Of a stretch of DNA of 64,000 bases, positions 1 to 11,938 are shown piece after piece. Each line of letters begins with the position of its first letter. Within the stretch, counting starts at the first letter, position 1. Under the pieces are notes generated by a model. The model did not search any database and was not told the DNA's origin. It saw only the letters and a program-made list of their open reading frames with translations. Made by a program: the position numbers and the translations under genes. Source of the stretch: Adiantum capillus-veneris (lineage: Eukaryota > Streptophyta > Polypodiopsida > Polypodiales > Pteridaceae); contig CM043969.1 in the NCBI GenBank assembly GCA_014529385.2, positions 18,024,446 to 18,088,445 on the forward strand, written 5' to 3'.

Positions 1-141
1 CCATTGTGAACTCAAAGTTTCGCAAACTGGAGAGAATATGTCTGATAGAGGACGGGATGGAGTCTTCCTCACCCTGTACAAAGAGGTTATCATCTTGTTC
101 AAGAGGATTTCAGCTTTCATGCATCTTGGAGCAGGCCCGAG

Positions 142-144
<3 letters not shown>

Positions 145-176
<32 letters not shown>
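145..176. repeat. (GA)16 microsatellite
   Basis: Uninterrupted GA dinucleotide run, the first of many AG/CT arrays in this window. Reading frames through it give only Arg-Glu or Ser-Leu repeats and are not genes. Confidence 0.97.
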
Positions 177-179
<3 letters not shown>

Positions 180-248
180 CATACCGCGTCTTAATGCGTA
201 TAAGAGTAGAAGCAAGGAAGCCGATCTCTGTGTATTGAACAGGCTTGG

Positions 249-249
<1 letters not shown>

Positions 250-294
<45 letters not shown>

Positions 295-298
295 AGAC
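250..298. repeat. (GA)n microsatellite
   Basis: GA run with a single phase break near 291. It lies about 75 bp after the previous array, so the two form a close pair. Confidence 0.96.
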
Positions 299-904
299 AT
301 GACAGCTCCCATAGGTCGATAGGAGTTTTCTCACGATGCAAATGAGGAGCAGCAAAAACTGTACGTAGGTGTATTTGTGCATGCCCATTTGAGAGTTATC
401 AAAGCGCATGTGTTAGGTGAGAGATACGTGGAGATATTCATATGCATGCCCACTAGATGAGTTATCAAAGAGCATGTTAGGTGAGAGCATATGAGCAGGC
501 ATATGGTGAAAAAATGACCCGGTACACGTCAAGGTGCAAATCGATCCCCTGCCAAGGTGCAAAAAATGGCCTTCTATGCTACTCATGAGAGGAAGATGAG
601 ATAGAACGCGCTTAAGCCATGTGGCCGATAGAGAGATCCTAGCAAAAGAGAGATAGGGAGATTGAACATACTTTGACTTAGCTACATTATTGTGAAGCAG
701 CATGCTTTCTGTAATCTTCTTATAGTACAAGTAAATAGTAAGCAAATGGTGTGCTATATTATCGTCGAAGCAATATGCTTTCTGAAATCTTCTTAAAGTA
801 TGAGTAAATAGTAAGCACATGGTGTGCTTATCGGCTCTTACATGCCCGGTGTTGAATTTTTAAGGGTAGCTCCTTATTGTGGGAGTTGGTGACCGTCCAA
901 GTAA

Positions 905-907
<3 letters not shown>
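299..907. other. Intergenic, nothing recognised
   Basis: No coding signal that I can support. Two related segments, near 430-490 and 350-420, share the words gagagttatcaaag and gcatgt-ttaggtgagag, so there is a diverged local duplication. A second imperfect duplication (about 680-745 and 750-825) shares agcatatgctttctgaaatcttctta-like words. Confidence 0.5.

Positions 908-992
<85 letters not shown>
908..992. repeat. (TG)42 microsatellite
   Basis: About 85 bp of uninterrupted TG repeat, the longest TG array in the window. Such arrays are normally length-polymorphic and can adopt Z-DNA; no function can be read from the sequence. Confidence 0.97.
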
Positions 993-993
<1 letters not shown>

Positions 994-1449
994 CATACCT
1001 CACACAAGCCATTTCGGGCTACTTGGTGGATTCCAAATGGTGGCTAAGTTATATTGAAGAAAGGAGGCGGGTATGTGAGCAGAAAAGTAGAATCCTATTC
1101 TACATTCAGCATTTGCCTCTAATCGACATCATGTATCCATTCTCTACCAACTGATCTAACCAACTAGACCCCTTTTGCTGTGTTTGTTGGCTGACTAGCC
1201 CTTATAGGGAGGCTTCCCACACATGGAGCAATTTAAGCCCAAGGCCTCAAGGCTAAGCTTCTGAGACCAAACACAACACAACCTTGAATTCCGCAAAGTG
1301 TTCTTCTACTTTTGGAGCTAAAATTCCCAAAATGAAATGTATATAAACCTCCTCCATGGAGAAGACACTTTGGTCCTAAGCATTGTAAGCAGAGGAGACT
1401 AGACATTGCTCCCAAAAGGGTAAGACCTTCTCCTCAACCCACACTAATT

Positions 1450-2340
1450 ATACGCCATGGGGAAAGGTACCCTCACCATCTTTGATGCCCAAGGTTTTCA
1501 CACTTGGAAAACCAAGATACATGGAGCCACCCATAAATATGTTAATATAGCACATGAGTTCAACATAAAGGATTTTTAAATAATAGATTTTACATTTACT
1601 TATTATACAAAAGGGTATAAACAAAGGAGCTTTACATAGATTGAATAGTAAAAGCTATGTTTTATTCATGGAAAACCTACAAGTAGAGTTTTTTTAATAA
1701 TACTGGAACACATGTGCTATGGCTCAGGTTTACGTATGCCCCCCCCCCCCCCAAAAGCTCATGAAGAAGCAGCTATGGTCATTGTGAGACCATTAGGGTA
1801 GGAAGAAAGAATGCATACTAGGAAATGCATGGCTCAATTTACACTCAATTTATAGCAAAGGATGAGCAAGCATTGGGCATTCTTCTCACCTCTCTAGGAG
1901 ACAATTATGTCCACTATATAGACAACTGTACTACTTCCTATGATGCCTAGACTACACTAGAGGCTCAAAGGGCATTTTGGAGCTATTGTCTGACACTCCA
2001 AAATCTCTCCAAAGATGCAGTTCTATGGATTAACCATGGAACCATGGGAGGATCTTCCTTCTCTTGTAAATTGACTAAAGATCATTTGCACCCAACTAGC
2101 ATGCATACAATATATAGTGGACAATGAAGACTAAGTAGTTGTCCTACTTACAGTAGTATGTGATGTAGACTACAATCAGTTCCTCCCCTTTCAGTGGTTA
2201 GTATGTCAATCAATGTGAAAAGTACTACCCAGAGTTTAAAGCACCTCCTTGTCAACTTCCCATCTTGTTTTTTAAATAGAGAAAAGGTTTCGAAGTAGGG
2301 TGTTCTTGGTATCAATGTTTTAACATGTGTCTACACAGAC
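1450..2340 (+). pseudogene. Decayed Ty1/copia gag fragment
   Basis: Pieces of a copia-type Gag can be read across shifting frames. Near 1470 the peptide FDAQGFHTWKTKIHGA resembles the start of a copia Gag. Near 2010-2170 MQFYGLTMEPWEDLPSLVN, then LKIICTQLACIQYIVDNED, then a CDDYNQFL-like end resemble the middle of the Gag (retrotransposon gag, UBN2 type). At least three frame changes and several stops separate the pieces, and a 14-base C run (1739-1752) interrupts the middle. I see no protease, integrase or LTR attached. It is an old, non-functional relic; the boundaries are approximate. Confidence 0.55.
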
Positions 2341-2403
2341 CTAAGGAGTTAGGATGCTAAACCCTTTCCTAATAAAATGAAAACTACAAAGGGTTTTTGA
2401 AAC

Positions 2404-2409
<6 letters not shown>

Positions 2410-2453
<44 letters not shown>
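2410..2453. repeat. (CT)22 microsatellite
   Basis: Uninterrupted CT run following the decayed copia gag. Confidence 0.97.
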
Positions 2454-2456
<3 letters not shown>

Positions 2457-2610
2457 TTTGATTCGATGGTTTCAAGGGGACAAGGTTTTTGGGGAAGTGC
2501 TCAAAGCAGAAGTGGGAAAGGGGAAGAATAGAGGAGGTTTGTAGTTCTCTCTTTCTTGCAAGAGAATTTTGGGGGCATACTCAATTGCAAAGAGGGAAAA
2601 CAATAAGTTT

Positions 2611-3040
2611 TCTCAATCTCCTATTGAAATAGATGTAAAGGGGAGAAGAGATGTTGTCTACTCGATCTCATAAAAGAAGCACAAGAAGAGTGTTGAGAGG
2701 GGAAACAATTATTTTTCTCTCTCAATCTCCTATTGAAATAGATCTAAAGGGGAGAAGAGCTAGTGTCTACTTGATCTTAGCAAAAAAGCACGAGAAGATT
2801 GTTGTGTAGGGTTAAAGGAGGGAGAAGAAGTCAAAGTTGAGGGCGATGTGCAGTCGATGCTTGGCAGGTAGCCATTTTCATCAGGGAAATAGATTTCTAA
2901 GTATTGGGTCCAAAAGTCAAATCGAAGAAGCACAAGAAGAGTGTTGTGTAGGGTTAAAGGAGGGAGAAGAAGTGAAACTTGAGGGCGATGTGCAGTTGAT
3001 GCTTGGTAGGCATTTGTTTCCATCAAGGAAATGGATTTCT
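2611..3040. repeat. Two imperfect tandem duplications
   Basis: First pair: a segment beginning tctcaatctcctattgaa at 2611 recurs at 2720 (offset 109). Second pair: a segment with gttgtgtagggttaaagg at 2801 recurs at 2943 (offset 142) and continues through the parallel words gagggcgatgtgcagt and gcttgg-agg to about 3040. The copies differ by scattered substitutions. Short open frames inside them are by-products of the repeat, and no gene is supported. Confidence 0.8.
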
Positions 3041-3351
3041 GTTTGAGAATCGAAGTGCATAATATCAATGATGGTGTATGCAATCATATTTTATTGGGTT
3101 TTTGCAGTCTAAAGTTGAAGCTATTGCCGATTCCATACGCAAACTTTGATTCATCTTTGCATAACTTCAAAATATTCAAGACTCTATCATCTTTCGTAAT
3201 TATGCTCTAATTGTGAGATTATCCTATTGGTAGTACTAAAACTATTCCTCTTTGCACCTTGCTCTCTCGGTTCTTAGTCTATAATCTATTCTTTGTCCAC
3301 AATCAGAGACATAGTACATACATGATCTCCCCTGGAAAGTAATGCACTCCA

Positions 3352-3565
3352 AGAGCATGGATAGGACATCAGCCTGCCATGGGGGAGGTCACAGATTCAA
3401 TACCATGGTCCAGAGTGTGTAGGTCAACACCATTGACCTTTTTCAAGTTGTTCACATGCCTCGAGATTCTTGTACTTTACCATCCTCGTAGATCCGACCA
3501 CCCAAGGTTCATTAAAGGTCACATGGCATATAGTGCCCGTGCACATTTTTGTTAAGTAAAATCTG
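3352..3565 (+). mobile_element. Probable tRNA-derived SINE, copy 1
   Basis: A tRNA-like head is visible: a box-A-like stretch gcatggataggacatcagcc at 3355 and a box-B-like acagattcaatacc at 3391. The 36-base spacing is right for an internal RNA polymerase III promoter. The body follows, including tcgagattcttgtac at 3461. A second copy at 7393-7530 has the same two boxes at the same spacing and the same body word. The 3' end is uncertain; I placed it near the aagtaaaatctgaataaagg stretch. Confidence 0.5.
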
Positions 3566-5034
3566 AATAAAGGTATCTTTTAGAAGAGAGAAATTTATCA
3601 TGGAGTAAACTTCTAGAGTTGCAAACCTTATCACTTGGTTTACTTAACCTCCGTCTCTCCCTCCCTTCCTCTCTCTCTCTCTCTCTTCCCAAATAAAAAT
3701 CCTTTTGTTTTCACCTTTTTTGAATTAAGAAAACCCTTATAAAAGCAATAAGGAGAGAAATAAGTGTGAGAGCTTCTTGAGCAAGGCTTGCACACCCTTC
3801 AAAATAGGGAGGCTCAAGGAAGGATCTGACACAAGGCTCAAGCCAGTAAGGATAGCTTACAGTCAGGGGGGTGAGTCGGAGTCAGCACTTGCTTGAGGCC
3901 TGGGGGACCGCCCCGAGTGGGGGCACGCACCTATTCCTCCCTTTTCCAACATACTATAATACCTTCCCTTAAGTTTTTGACCAACCCTCCCTGCTCTCCT
4001 TGGAGAGTGATGGTCCAAGTTCGAGGTCAAGCTCTTTGTGGGGAGAATGCTTGGTGGCAGCAACAGTTTTCCCTTGTGGAAACAAAGCGTGTCTATTGTC
4101 GTGCTTGGCTCCCCTAAAGCCTGTTGCAACTTTAGATGGAAGGGGTGTTGTGATGCTATCATGTGTGTGTGATCTTGGACAACTCTTTCGAGCTCTACTC
4201 ACATCCTTGGACTAGGCGGATGGTCTCTTGTGTGGGCACAATGCACAATGTGAGAGTGGGTGTCACCACTGGGTGTCGTGTGGTGACACCTACACTTGTA
4301 GTCTTGGGTATGGCTTCCATGTTAAAAGTCGTACGCTTTGCACATTTGGTATTTCTCGTGTGTCCCTCTTCATGGTAGTGTCTCTACATGAGGTTGTCGA
4401 GTAGAGCAAAGTAGGGGATTGGCATGAGTGAATGTTGCATGTTCTTTCATGGAGTCATGGAATACCTATCTTTTTTGTGGTTATAAGTACACATTGTCAA
4501 GTACACAAATAAATATAAACATAATAGCTAATATTTATAACCAATCATTTTACCAAAATATTTTTGCAAAACTGTTCCATAAAAATATCAATGACTCTTG
4601 CAAGCAAGGGACCAACTGTCTATGCCTGGAAAGAGCCTTATTTGAGTCCTTGTGTCACATGGGGTGGACATGAAGATAAAGAGGGGCTTTTGAGCTGAAA
4701 ATATCACAAGGTGGGTAAGATCCTTTGCACAGTCTCACCTTTTGTATGTTTGCGAAGTGGCAGTAATGGGCAAGGGGGTTAAATTCATTGTCCCAAAGAG
4801 CAAAGGACATCTCAAATCTTGAGCAATATTTTGCCACCTCACACATGCCGAGTGGTTAGGTATGTGTGACACAACTCTTAATAGTTCTCATACCCAAAGG
4901 ACTCCTTTAATAGGGTGGGTTGGTTACTAATGAACCATTGCCACATCCTTTCTTTTGACCACTTTGCTAGTTTTAGATTGATGAGGGTGCAACCTAAAAA
5001 CCTTGCAGCTACCCTTTTTTTTTGGGGGGTGGGG
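3566..5034. other. Intergenic, no gene recognised
   Basis: Short CT arrays (3669-3686) and unassigned sequence. Open frames around 3863-4380 are short, overlap on both strands and show no recognisable motif. Confidence 0.5.

Positions 5035-5062
<28 letters not shown>
5035..5062. repeat. (GA)n microsatellite
   Basis: GA run preceded by a T8/G6 stretch. Confidence 0.93.
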
Positions 5063-5069
<7 letters not shown>

Positions 5070-5307
5070 ATTGATGTGCTAAGAGAGTGAACTGTGCCTG
5101 AGTGGAGCTTCCCTAAGGAACTCTATGGCCTTCTTTGGTGGCCAACAGAAGGCCTTAATCAAATATGAACTCTTAAAACCAATTTTGGATTATTAAAGCT
5201 TATCAAGTATGTGGGCTAAGTTTTGAAAAAAAAAATCTCTCTCTCTCTCTCTCAAACACAAAAGAAGAAAACCTCTCTAAAAATGCAGTCCCCATGTAGA
5301 ACTCTCG

Positions 5308-5309
<2 letters not shown>

Positions 5310-5373
<64 letters not shown>
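5310..5373. repeat. (CT)32 microsatellite
   Basis: 64 bp of CT repeat. A shorter CT array (about 5237-5253) lies 60 bp upstream. Confidence 0.97.
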
Positions 5374-5377
<4 letters not shown>

Positions 5378-5658
5378 CGGGATCGTGTCTCCTTTTCTCT
5401 GTTGAATACCACATGCCTTCAAGGTGAAAACATAGGTGAGTGCATGAGGGACAATCCTTTGGTTGCATTTACTGAGGCGGCAAGGGTGGAGGGAATATGT
5501 GAAGAAAATCTTGAGGTTATTTTAAAAGATTCATTAGGAGACACTAGTATGCCGCGTCTTTTTTTCTCTCTCTCTTCGTGTAGGCCTTTTCTCTCTCTCG
5601 TTGAACACGCTGAGTTCAGAGCACTCAAGCCGGATTAAGGTGCTTCCGCCGCGCTTTT

Positions 5659-5689
5659 GGGGGGGGGGGGGGGGGGGGGGGGGAGGGGG
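5659..5689. repeat. Homopolymer G run
   Basis: Twenty-five consecutive G, one A, then five G. Such a run is G-quadruplex-prone, and its length is likely to be unreliable in an assembly. Confidence 0.9.
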
Positions 5690-5699
5690 TCCCTCCCCC

Positions 5700-7392
5700 T
5701 TTTATAATAGTATAGATACGTTGTTAGTGCCACATGACAAGTTAATGACGGCAAACTTTCTATCTCTCTAGTCTCTAGGTAATTCTTGACATTGTCTTAT
5801 GTAGGTCATTTAGACATATTGTACACTTGCTTAAGTTGGCCGAATGGCACCTTGTGTTGTTAGTCATGTATTCTAACCACTTTATCCATGGGGCAATGCA
5901 TGCAAATAGCTTTTTTAGCCTTGATATCTGAGAGCAAACTTAATTCAACAATCAGCCTGTTTGTTGAATCAGGATTCATGCAAACATTACAAGAAAAACA
6001 AGTGAAGGGTCACGACGGCTTTCAAAAATAGTAAGAAAGTGATAAAATTGTTTAAAGTGTTATCAGTTTTTGAGAAAGGATTGCATCAGCTTAGTCTTGA
6101 GCCGATTGAAAATTGAGACTAGCTAGCTACAAACCATGGTAAACGAAAGAAAAACGGATGAAATATGTGAGAAAGTCGTCCAAACATTTTGCAAATCTCA
6201 AAATTTTTGCTAATATTTCCGGTTTTTTCTTTGTGAGGAAGAAACTTGATGAGCACGCTTAATAAAAGAGACTTTCTTTAATGTTAACACTAATTGGAAT
6301 CAAGCTATAAAATGCAAGAAATGTAAAGCCATGTGAAGTTGTGAAATAAAAAGAACTAATAACTATATGTGTGTGTGTAGAATTTATTAGAATATGGAAG
6401 GTGAAGCTTCACTTTAGCATTTTTAAACAATAGAATGCAAAAAAAAACATATATGTGTGTGTGTGTATAATTTACTAAAATTATGTAAGGTGAAACTTCA
6501 TTTTAGCATAGTAAAACAATGGAATGCAAGAAAATTAAATACAGGATGTGAAATGAAAGGTAAGTCTCCATCATGCACTCAAAACTATGAAGTCCCCCCT
6601 AACCGAGCCCAACACTAAGGGTTTCTTTTAGAAAGCCAAAAATTGCTTGCTAAAACAAGCCATAGCAATGAAACCTCAAAGGTACTGCATCTCTCAGTGT
6701 TAGTGTTGGTAGCCTCAAGTGGGTTCAAAGAAATGAAAACCAAAGACACAAGTTAGGTTTTGGAGAGTGGGCTTTTCAACTATCTCCAAGGTTTACTACA
6801 ATATGGGTTGTTGGCTCTTTATAAAAGCTAAGTACATGTAGTCATTAAGTCCCATGGCAAAGCAACTGTGTGTTGGTTCTTCATGCTCCTAAACTTCTAT
6901 TACTACCTAGGTTACTTTTTTCGTGCATTTTATCTATTTTGGGATATTTTGACAGTTTTTAAATGGTGAATATGTGACAAAAATTACACTAAAATGTTGA
7001 AAATTTCATATAATCTAGCTAATTTGAAGGGCGAGGGTGCTTGTGAGAAATCAGCACTGAGTACTATAGTAGACCACTAGCCTATATAGTATAAAGATCA
7101 TACCACAAGTGATGTTAAAGTTTGGTCTAGGTCTTGGTTGGTGTACACACCCAACCCATCAAAATCCCTTGTGATTGCCCTTGCCACTTGCAAATTCTCA
7201 TCACAAGCGGACATATGTTAGTAAATAAATACCATGTGATGGGCCCTATGATGAAGTACTCGGCACAAAAAAAACGAGCGCTTGAGGTATGTGGTTCCTT
7301 GTTCAAGTTTATATTTTTGGTTCTACTTCACTTTTACTCGACAGATTATTAGATAGGATTGTGTTTGACCTTTGGGTCAAGAAAACCTACTG
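5700..7392. other. Intergenic, AT-rich, no gene recognised
   Basis: No coding signal. It includes the local duplication annotated at 6365-6530. Confidence 0.5.
6365..6530. repeat. Two-copy tandem duplication, about 86-bp unit
   Basis: Unit 1 starts atatgtgtgtgtgtag at 6365 and unit 2 starts atatgtgtgtgtgtgt at 6451. Both continue through a parallel gaa(g/a)cttca(c/t)tttagcat and aaacaat(a/g)gaatgcaa. The short TG array has expanded in the second copy. Confidence 0.8.
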
Positions 7393-7530
7393 GAGCGCAT
7401 GGTTAGAGCACTTGCCTCTCCAAGTAAATGTTTCAATTTGGAGGGGTGGGGGGAAAGCAATGGTAGTGCCTTTTTACTAAGCCCTTGAATGTCCTTGAGA
7501 TTCCTGCACGTACCTGGCCACCATCAATTT
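7393..7530 (+). mobile_element. Probable tRNA-derived SINE, copy 2
   Basis: Box-A-like gcatggttagagcacttgcc at about 7397 and box-B-like gtttcaatttg at 7430, followed 65 bases later by ttgagattcctgcacgtac. The layout and words match copy 1 at 3352. The A box is the better preserved of the two copies. The 3' boundary is not resolved. Confidence 0.5.
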
Positions 7531-8120
7531 CACTATTGAGGGCCATAAAAGAGCCCATGCCGTTTGATCTTGTGCCTACAAACAAGCGGCCACTTTGGTC
7601 CAATTATAAAGAGGAGGACAAGGTTCTTTCTGTCTTTTTTTGTGCATTGTTTGTTGTCCATCCACTAGAAGAGGACATCCACACCCAATCAGGCATATCA
7701 CACAAGCTTCCATCAGTTAGGATAGAGTCTCTCGTGGTGAACCTTGACAACACTATCAAACACATTACCACATGAGCTATCTATGGGCCGATGATTGGGT
7801 TTGGAATGGCAGATGCCAAAAAAATCTCTTTCATTTATAACTCATTATGTGCAAAGATCAACCTTTTTGATAGGCAAGGGCTAAAGGTGGATATGAGAAG
7901 TGATGAGAGTGGCCCTTGTCACAGTGCTACTAGAACTAACTCCACTCAAAAGGTTAGCCTTTGAGAGTTATGACTTTGATGGAAAGGTCCCTCACATTTA
8001 TGGAAAGAGTGAGAGTCCCCCACTCAAAAGGAGGACCATTCACACTCATCCCCACACCATTTGATGGTGGCAAACGAACAAAATACCAAAGAGTAAATGA
8101 TGCCTTAAGCAAAGCGTTAA
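7531..8120. other. Intergenic, no gene recognised
   Basis: Open frames are short and carry no recognised motif. A word (cactcaaaaggtt / cactcaaaaggag) occurs twice, around 7945 and 8021, suggesting a small local duplication. Confidence 0.4.
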
Positions 8121-8170
8121 ACCAATCAACGGCGCCCGGCGGAGCTCGCAAAGCCTCTGGCTATGGCGAT

Positions 8171-8178
8171 TCACGTGA
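8171..8178. promoter_or_regulatory. G-box-like palindrome TCACGTGA
   Basis: A CACGTG core (8172-8177) inside a palindrome, in a GC-richer stretch that begins near 8120 and lies about 0.9 kb upstream of the host-gene exons. CACGTG is the classic bZIP/bHLH site in plant promoters. Its use here is inference; the transcription start was not identified. Confidence 0.3.
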
Positions 8179-9052
8179 CTCTCTGCTCATTCATTGCGGC
8201 AACTCAGCTTCTTCTTCCCTTTCGACCGCTTTCACCTATTTCTGTCTGCCTTGGCTACGACATCTCCTCGTGACTTGTAGGCTGTATGTCCTCCTTTTTC
8301 CAAAGAAGGCTAGCTTGGCAAGGTCGCCATTGAATCTGGCCGTTTTCGCTTGCTTGAATCAGTAAACTTTCCTGCAAGGGTGCTCCTTGAAAGCTTGCAA
8401 GCAAGAGACTGCAGTTCCCACCGCTCTCCATCGTAAGCCTTCAATGGACAGAAAGCATGGACAGGAGATTTGTGGCAAGATGCGTTTGAAGAGTTGAGGT
8501 ATTTGGCCACTCTGAGCTTTTTGCGGCTGTCGTTTAACACTTATGTTGTAACTGCAAGTGCAAAGCATCTTTGCTTGGGAAGCCAGAAGGAGAACACTGT
8601 TTCCTCTTGTCCTTTTTGTGTTATGGAATTTCTTGTGATATAATCACCATGGGTGCTACAGAAATATAACCACCATTGCGGGCTTCTAAAAATACCGCTG
8701 CTTAGATTTCACTGATTTGGTGAGCAATTGGTTGAGTACGAGACTGTATTCTCACATAGTGTAAGCATATTGGAAAGAAAGCTGCAATTTTGTTGAGCTG
8801 GGATATGTTGTTTGCTGAAACTGATCACCTTAAACTCATAACTGATGGTGACCAGGAATGCCTTTCTCAAGGTCATGACTCACTTGTCAACCATCTCGGT
8901 GTAATTTTTGCATCATACTTATTTTCGGACTTATCTTGATTCTTAACCATCGCGTGACAATTAAGTTGTGACTGTCTATGGGGTTATTAGCCTTTTTGAG
9001 CTTATGTTCTTTCCCTGAGTTTTTTTATGAATGAGTTGGATGATGCAAGTTA

Positions 9053-10379
9053 ATGGGTCGCTTATTAAATCTTTTTATCTGCAGGGACGGTTGCCAACAT
9101 GAATGTGAAGTTGTGGATGCTGAGACAGGAAAGGGAACATCAGAGACTCTCCATACTGGAATAAAGGGATCAAGAGTTGAATCATGTGAGCATTGGATCG
9201 ATTGCTACGTTTTTGTTTTATGTCTGAGACCAGAAATAGTCAGCTGCCTTTTTCTTTCAAAGAACTAGAAAATCTTGTCAAGTTAACAGTTATGGAGGCA
9301 TCTGATGCGAAGCCCTCGTTCCTTTGTTTCCTACCAGAATTTCAAAGTACACCTGCCAACATTCTGTATCATAATGGGACTACTGAGGGTACTGCCATTG
9401 AGCACTTTTCTGGGAAGGCTGTTTCAGTGTCGTTTGGAAAGAAGAGTCCAAATGGAACAGTTGATTTAAAAAACAGGTTGTCGGAAGCTTCTTTCAAAGC
9501 AGAGTCTTGTGTAAGTAATGGTTTTGCTGACTATAAGGCAGCCTCGGCTGGTCCTGTTCGGCCAATGGGAGTTGTAGCAAATGGAGCACAACATGAACTG
9601 CATGATACGACAACTGGAACAGATTTTCATAATCGAGACAATAGGGAGTCAGGGAATGATCAAATTGCAGAATGCATGGGCAATCATGCTGCTGCCAATG
9701 ATTTGTCTGGAGAGATCGACATTTTGGCCTTTAAGATTACAGAGTTTTTTAATGCATTCCAAGAAGGCCAAGAGCATAATCTCTTGAAGTTTACACAGAC
9801 ATTAGACTTGCTCTCGTCTGAGAGTTTAATAAAACCTGAAGGTGGCCAACGGGATGCCAAAACAAATCCTGCATTAATTAATCAGCACATAAAGTCTGAT
9901 AATGTGGTGACTCAGGTCGATGCAGACCCTATTGATGGCAGGATAAGTTCTAGTGCTGGTCGGTCAGGGAAATGGAATGGTTCCTTTGGGGCTGAGTCTT
10001 TTTCAGGAACTCTTTCTGGACCTCTTACTTTCTCAGGACCAATGAGCTTTTCTGGAAACTCAGGTCATGGGCCGTCCTACTCTGGAAGCGTCTCGCACCG
10101 GTCGGACAGCAGTACAGCGAGCACACATTCATTTGCTTTTCCTGTGTGAGTTACTGGTTTTGTTAATACTTTCAATGTTTGCTGTGCTACAATTGGGTGT
10201 AGTTGCTGTAGCTTCTACTGTTTTTGTGTAGTAATGCTGAATTTTCTGTTTCTGGCAGTTTACCCTTTGAATTCAATAGCAGCCCAGTCAAAATTGCACA
10301 ACCAGATAAAAGGTTTGTGCAGAGACCATGGAAGCGACGCCTGCGACATCTCTTCTGCTGTGCGGATCCTTCCAAGTAA
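9053..10379 (+). CDS. Host gene, plant-only family of unknown function
   Basis: The only convincing host gene. My model has three coding exons: 9053-9185, 9290-10145 and 10259-10379. The introns are 9186-9289 (gtgagc...ttaacag) and 10146-10258 (gtgagt...tctggcag). The phases join cleanly and the summed exons give 369 codons plus TAA. The body is polar and low in complexity, with a Ser/Gly/Phe stretch (repeated SGPLTFSG / SGPMSFSG). It ends with SHRSDSSTASTHSFAFPV, then NSSPVK, then a basic tail with a Cys pair (RRLRHLFCCADPSK). From memory, this Ser-rich SFAFP / NSSPVK / basic-CC ending marks a plant protein family often labelled gar2-like or gacO-like without functional proof. The third exon is required to complete it. 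The start is uncertain. The ATG at 9053 overlaps a polypyrimidine-CAG acceptor at 9084, so exon 1 may instead begin at 9085 with an upstream exon not found; ATG 9292 is another option. Confidence 0.72.
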
Positions 10380-10955
10380 GGTCAGAAGTATTAAATTGCT
10401 CAGTACGTTGCTCTTGTACCTGATGTTAGCAGATCCAATTTGCACATTTCCAGCTTCCAATCCTTTGAATTTTTACACAAAGAGTTGGAGGTCTTTTGAG
10501 AAAGTGTCCCATGTGAAGGTTTGACGGTATGTCATTCAGCTGGACATTATTAATATGGAATCCATGTGAAGTTGCACTCATGAGGTATGGGACATTTTAT
10601 CGAAGGGACTGAATTTGGAAGTAGGATTTGCTCCTTGAAGGCTTTGTTGATAGCCGTAGTGCTAAGATCTTGGGCGACGCATTTATTGTGTATAGTAAAA
10701 GAGTGTTACCATTTTTTCCTTTTGCCTCTTGTGCTATGCTTGGTGGTGGCACCCCCTGGCTTTTTTTAATCATATATCTGCAGGTTGTTTTTTCACAACA
10801 CCTTGTTTCTGCAGATAGTGATTTTCAAGGGTGAACATGCAGGATGGTAGACATGATGTGGTTTTACACTTACCGCAGTTGAACGACCGACATGTGCGGG
10901 TGCACAAATGATTCACTTCTAGTGGTTTTAACTAGCTTGTTGTTAATCAAGTCCC

Positions 10956-10961
10956 CACACA

Positions 10962-11020
<59 letters not shown>
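10956..11020. repeat. Compound (CA)12(GA)20 microsatellite
   Basis: A CA array (10956-10979) passes directly into a GA array (10980-11020). Confidence 0.96.
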
Positions 11021-11023
<3 letters not shown>

Positions 11024-11221
11024 CAGAGACTGTGTTGGAGTCTAAACTTCGTTTTGCACGCACAAAATATTTGCACAACACATTTGCCGAGTTAGATTTG
11101 CTGCCTGCTGCTTCAAAGAAGTAATAAGCAAGTTATGCAGTGGGATTTGGTATACCATAATCTGGATCTAATCCCAGTTTGATGGCTAGAATCATTTTAC
11201 CTTGTTCATGCACGCACGTAG

Positions 11222-11268
11222 GTGTGTGTGTCTGTGTGTGTCTTGAGAGAGAGAGAGAGAGAGAGAGA
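11222..11268. repeat. Compound (GT)n / (GA)n microsatellite
   Basis: Two short GT blocks, then a GA array from 11245. It is the same TG-then-GA arrangement as at 10956, 270 bp away. Confidence 0.93.
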
Positions 11269-11938
11269 ACATTCTAAAGAGTTTAGTGTGTGAATGATCC
11301 TGTATGCACAGAAATGAATGCTTTGTTGGCCTAAATACCGTGTGATAATTTTGAGGTGGCTTGTATGAGAGGGGTGGCCTTTTGTCCAATCTGATGTACC
11401 TATCAGTGCAAGCAGTTTCACTAAAGTTCTCTTGTTGAGCTGTTGGGAAGTAGCTGCTTTATTATGGATGAGAGTGCAAGTTCTCATGTTTTTGTGAAGA
11501 TATCTTTACACGAGAACTTGCATTCGTTTTAATATCAGTCTGTGAGATGGAAGTATGTGTCATTTTTGCCTGATTATGTTTTCCATTAAGAAAGAAGTGC
11601 ATTTTTTGGATATGAGAACCATGCCAAAACTATAGATAATATCAAAACATCATGGTTAGTTTCGAAATCAGCTTGGTTGATGCAGACATTGGTTTTGTTG
11701 CCTTAGCTCCTTTAAGTGTGGCTTGTTTTGATAATTTAACAATAGTGTTAAGTGTTAAATTCAAAAGAATCTACAGGTCCAGTCCTCCATTACCATTTCC
11801 CATCGAGGTTTTTGGAAAGAATACTTGTCTGTTGTAAAAAGCTCTTGTTCACATTAGTGGCTTCACCTCAATAACTTGCTGTTTTTGTCAAACATGTATT
11901 GTTGCATCCACATTGAGAGATTGCTGTAAGAAAATGGT

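Noticed and set aside
38-410. Open frames of 66-74 codons on both strands over GA repeats
   Set aside because: They translate to Arg-Glu or Ser-Leu repeats and exist only because dinucleotide arrays lack stops.
413-820. 135-codon minus-strand open frame
   Set aside because: No recognisable motif, low-complexity surroundings, and it covers a local duplication. I could not support it as a gene.
8120-8365. Open frame ending near 8365, possible first exon of the host gene
   Set aside because: The GC content and G-box suggest a promoter or 5' UTR, but I could find no donor that joins it in phase to 9085.
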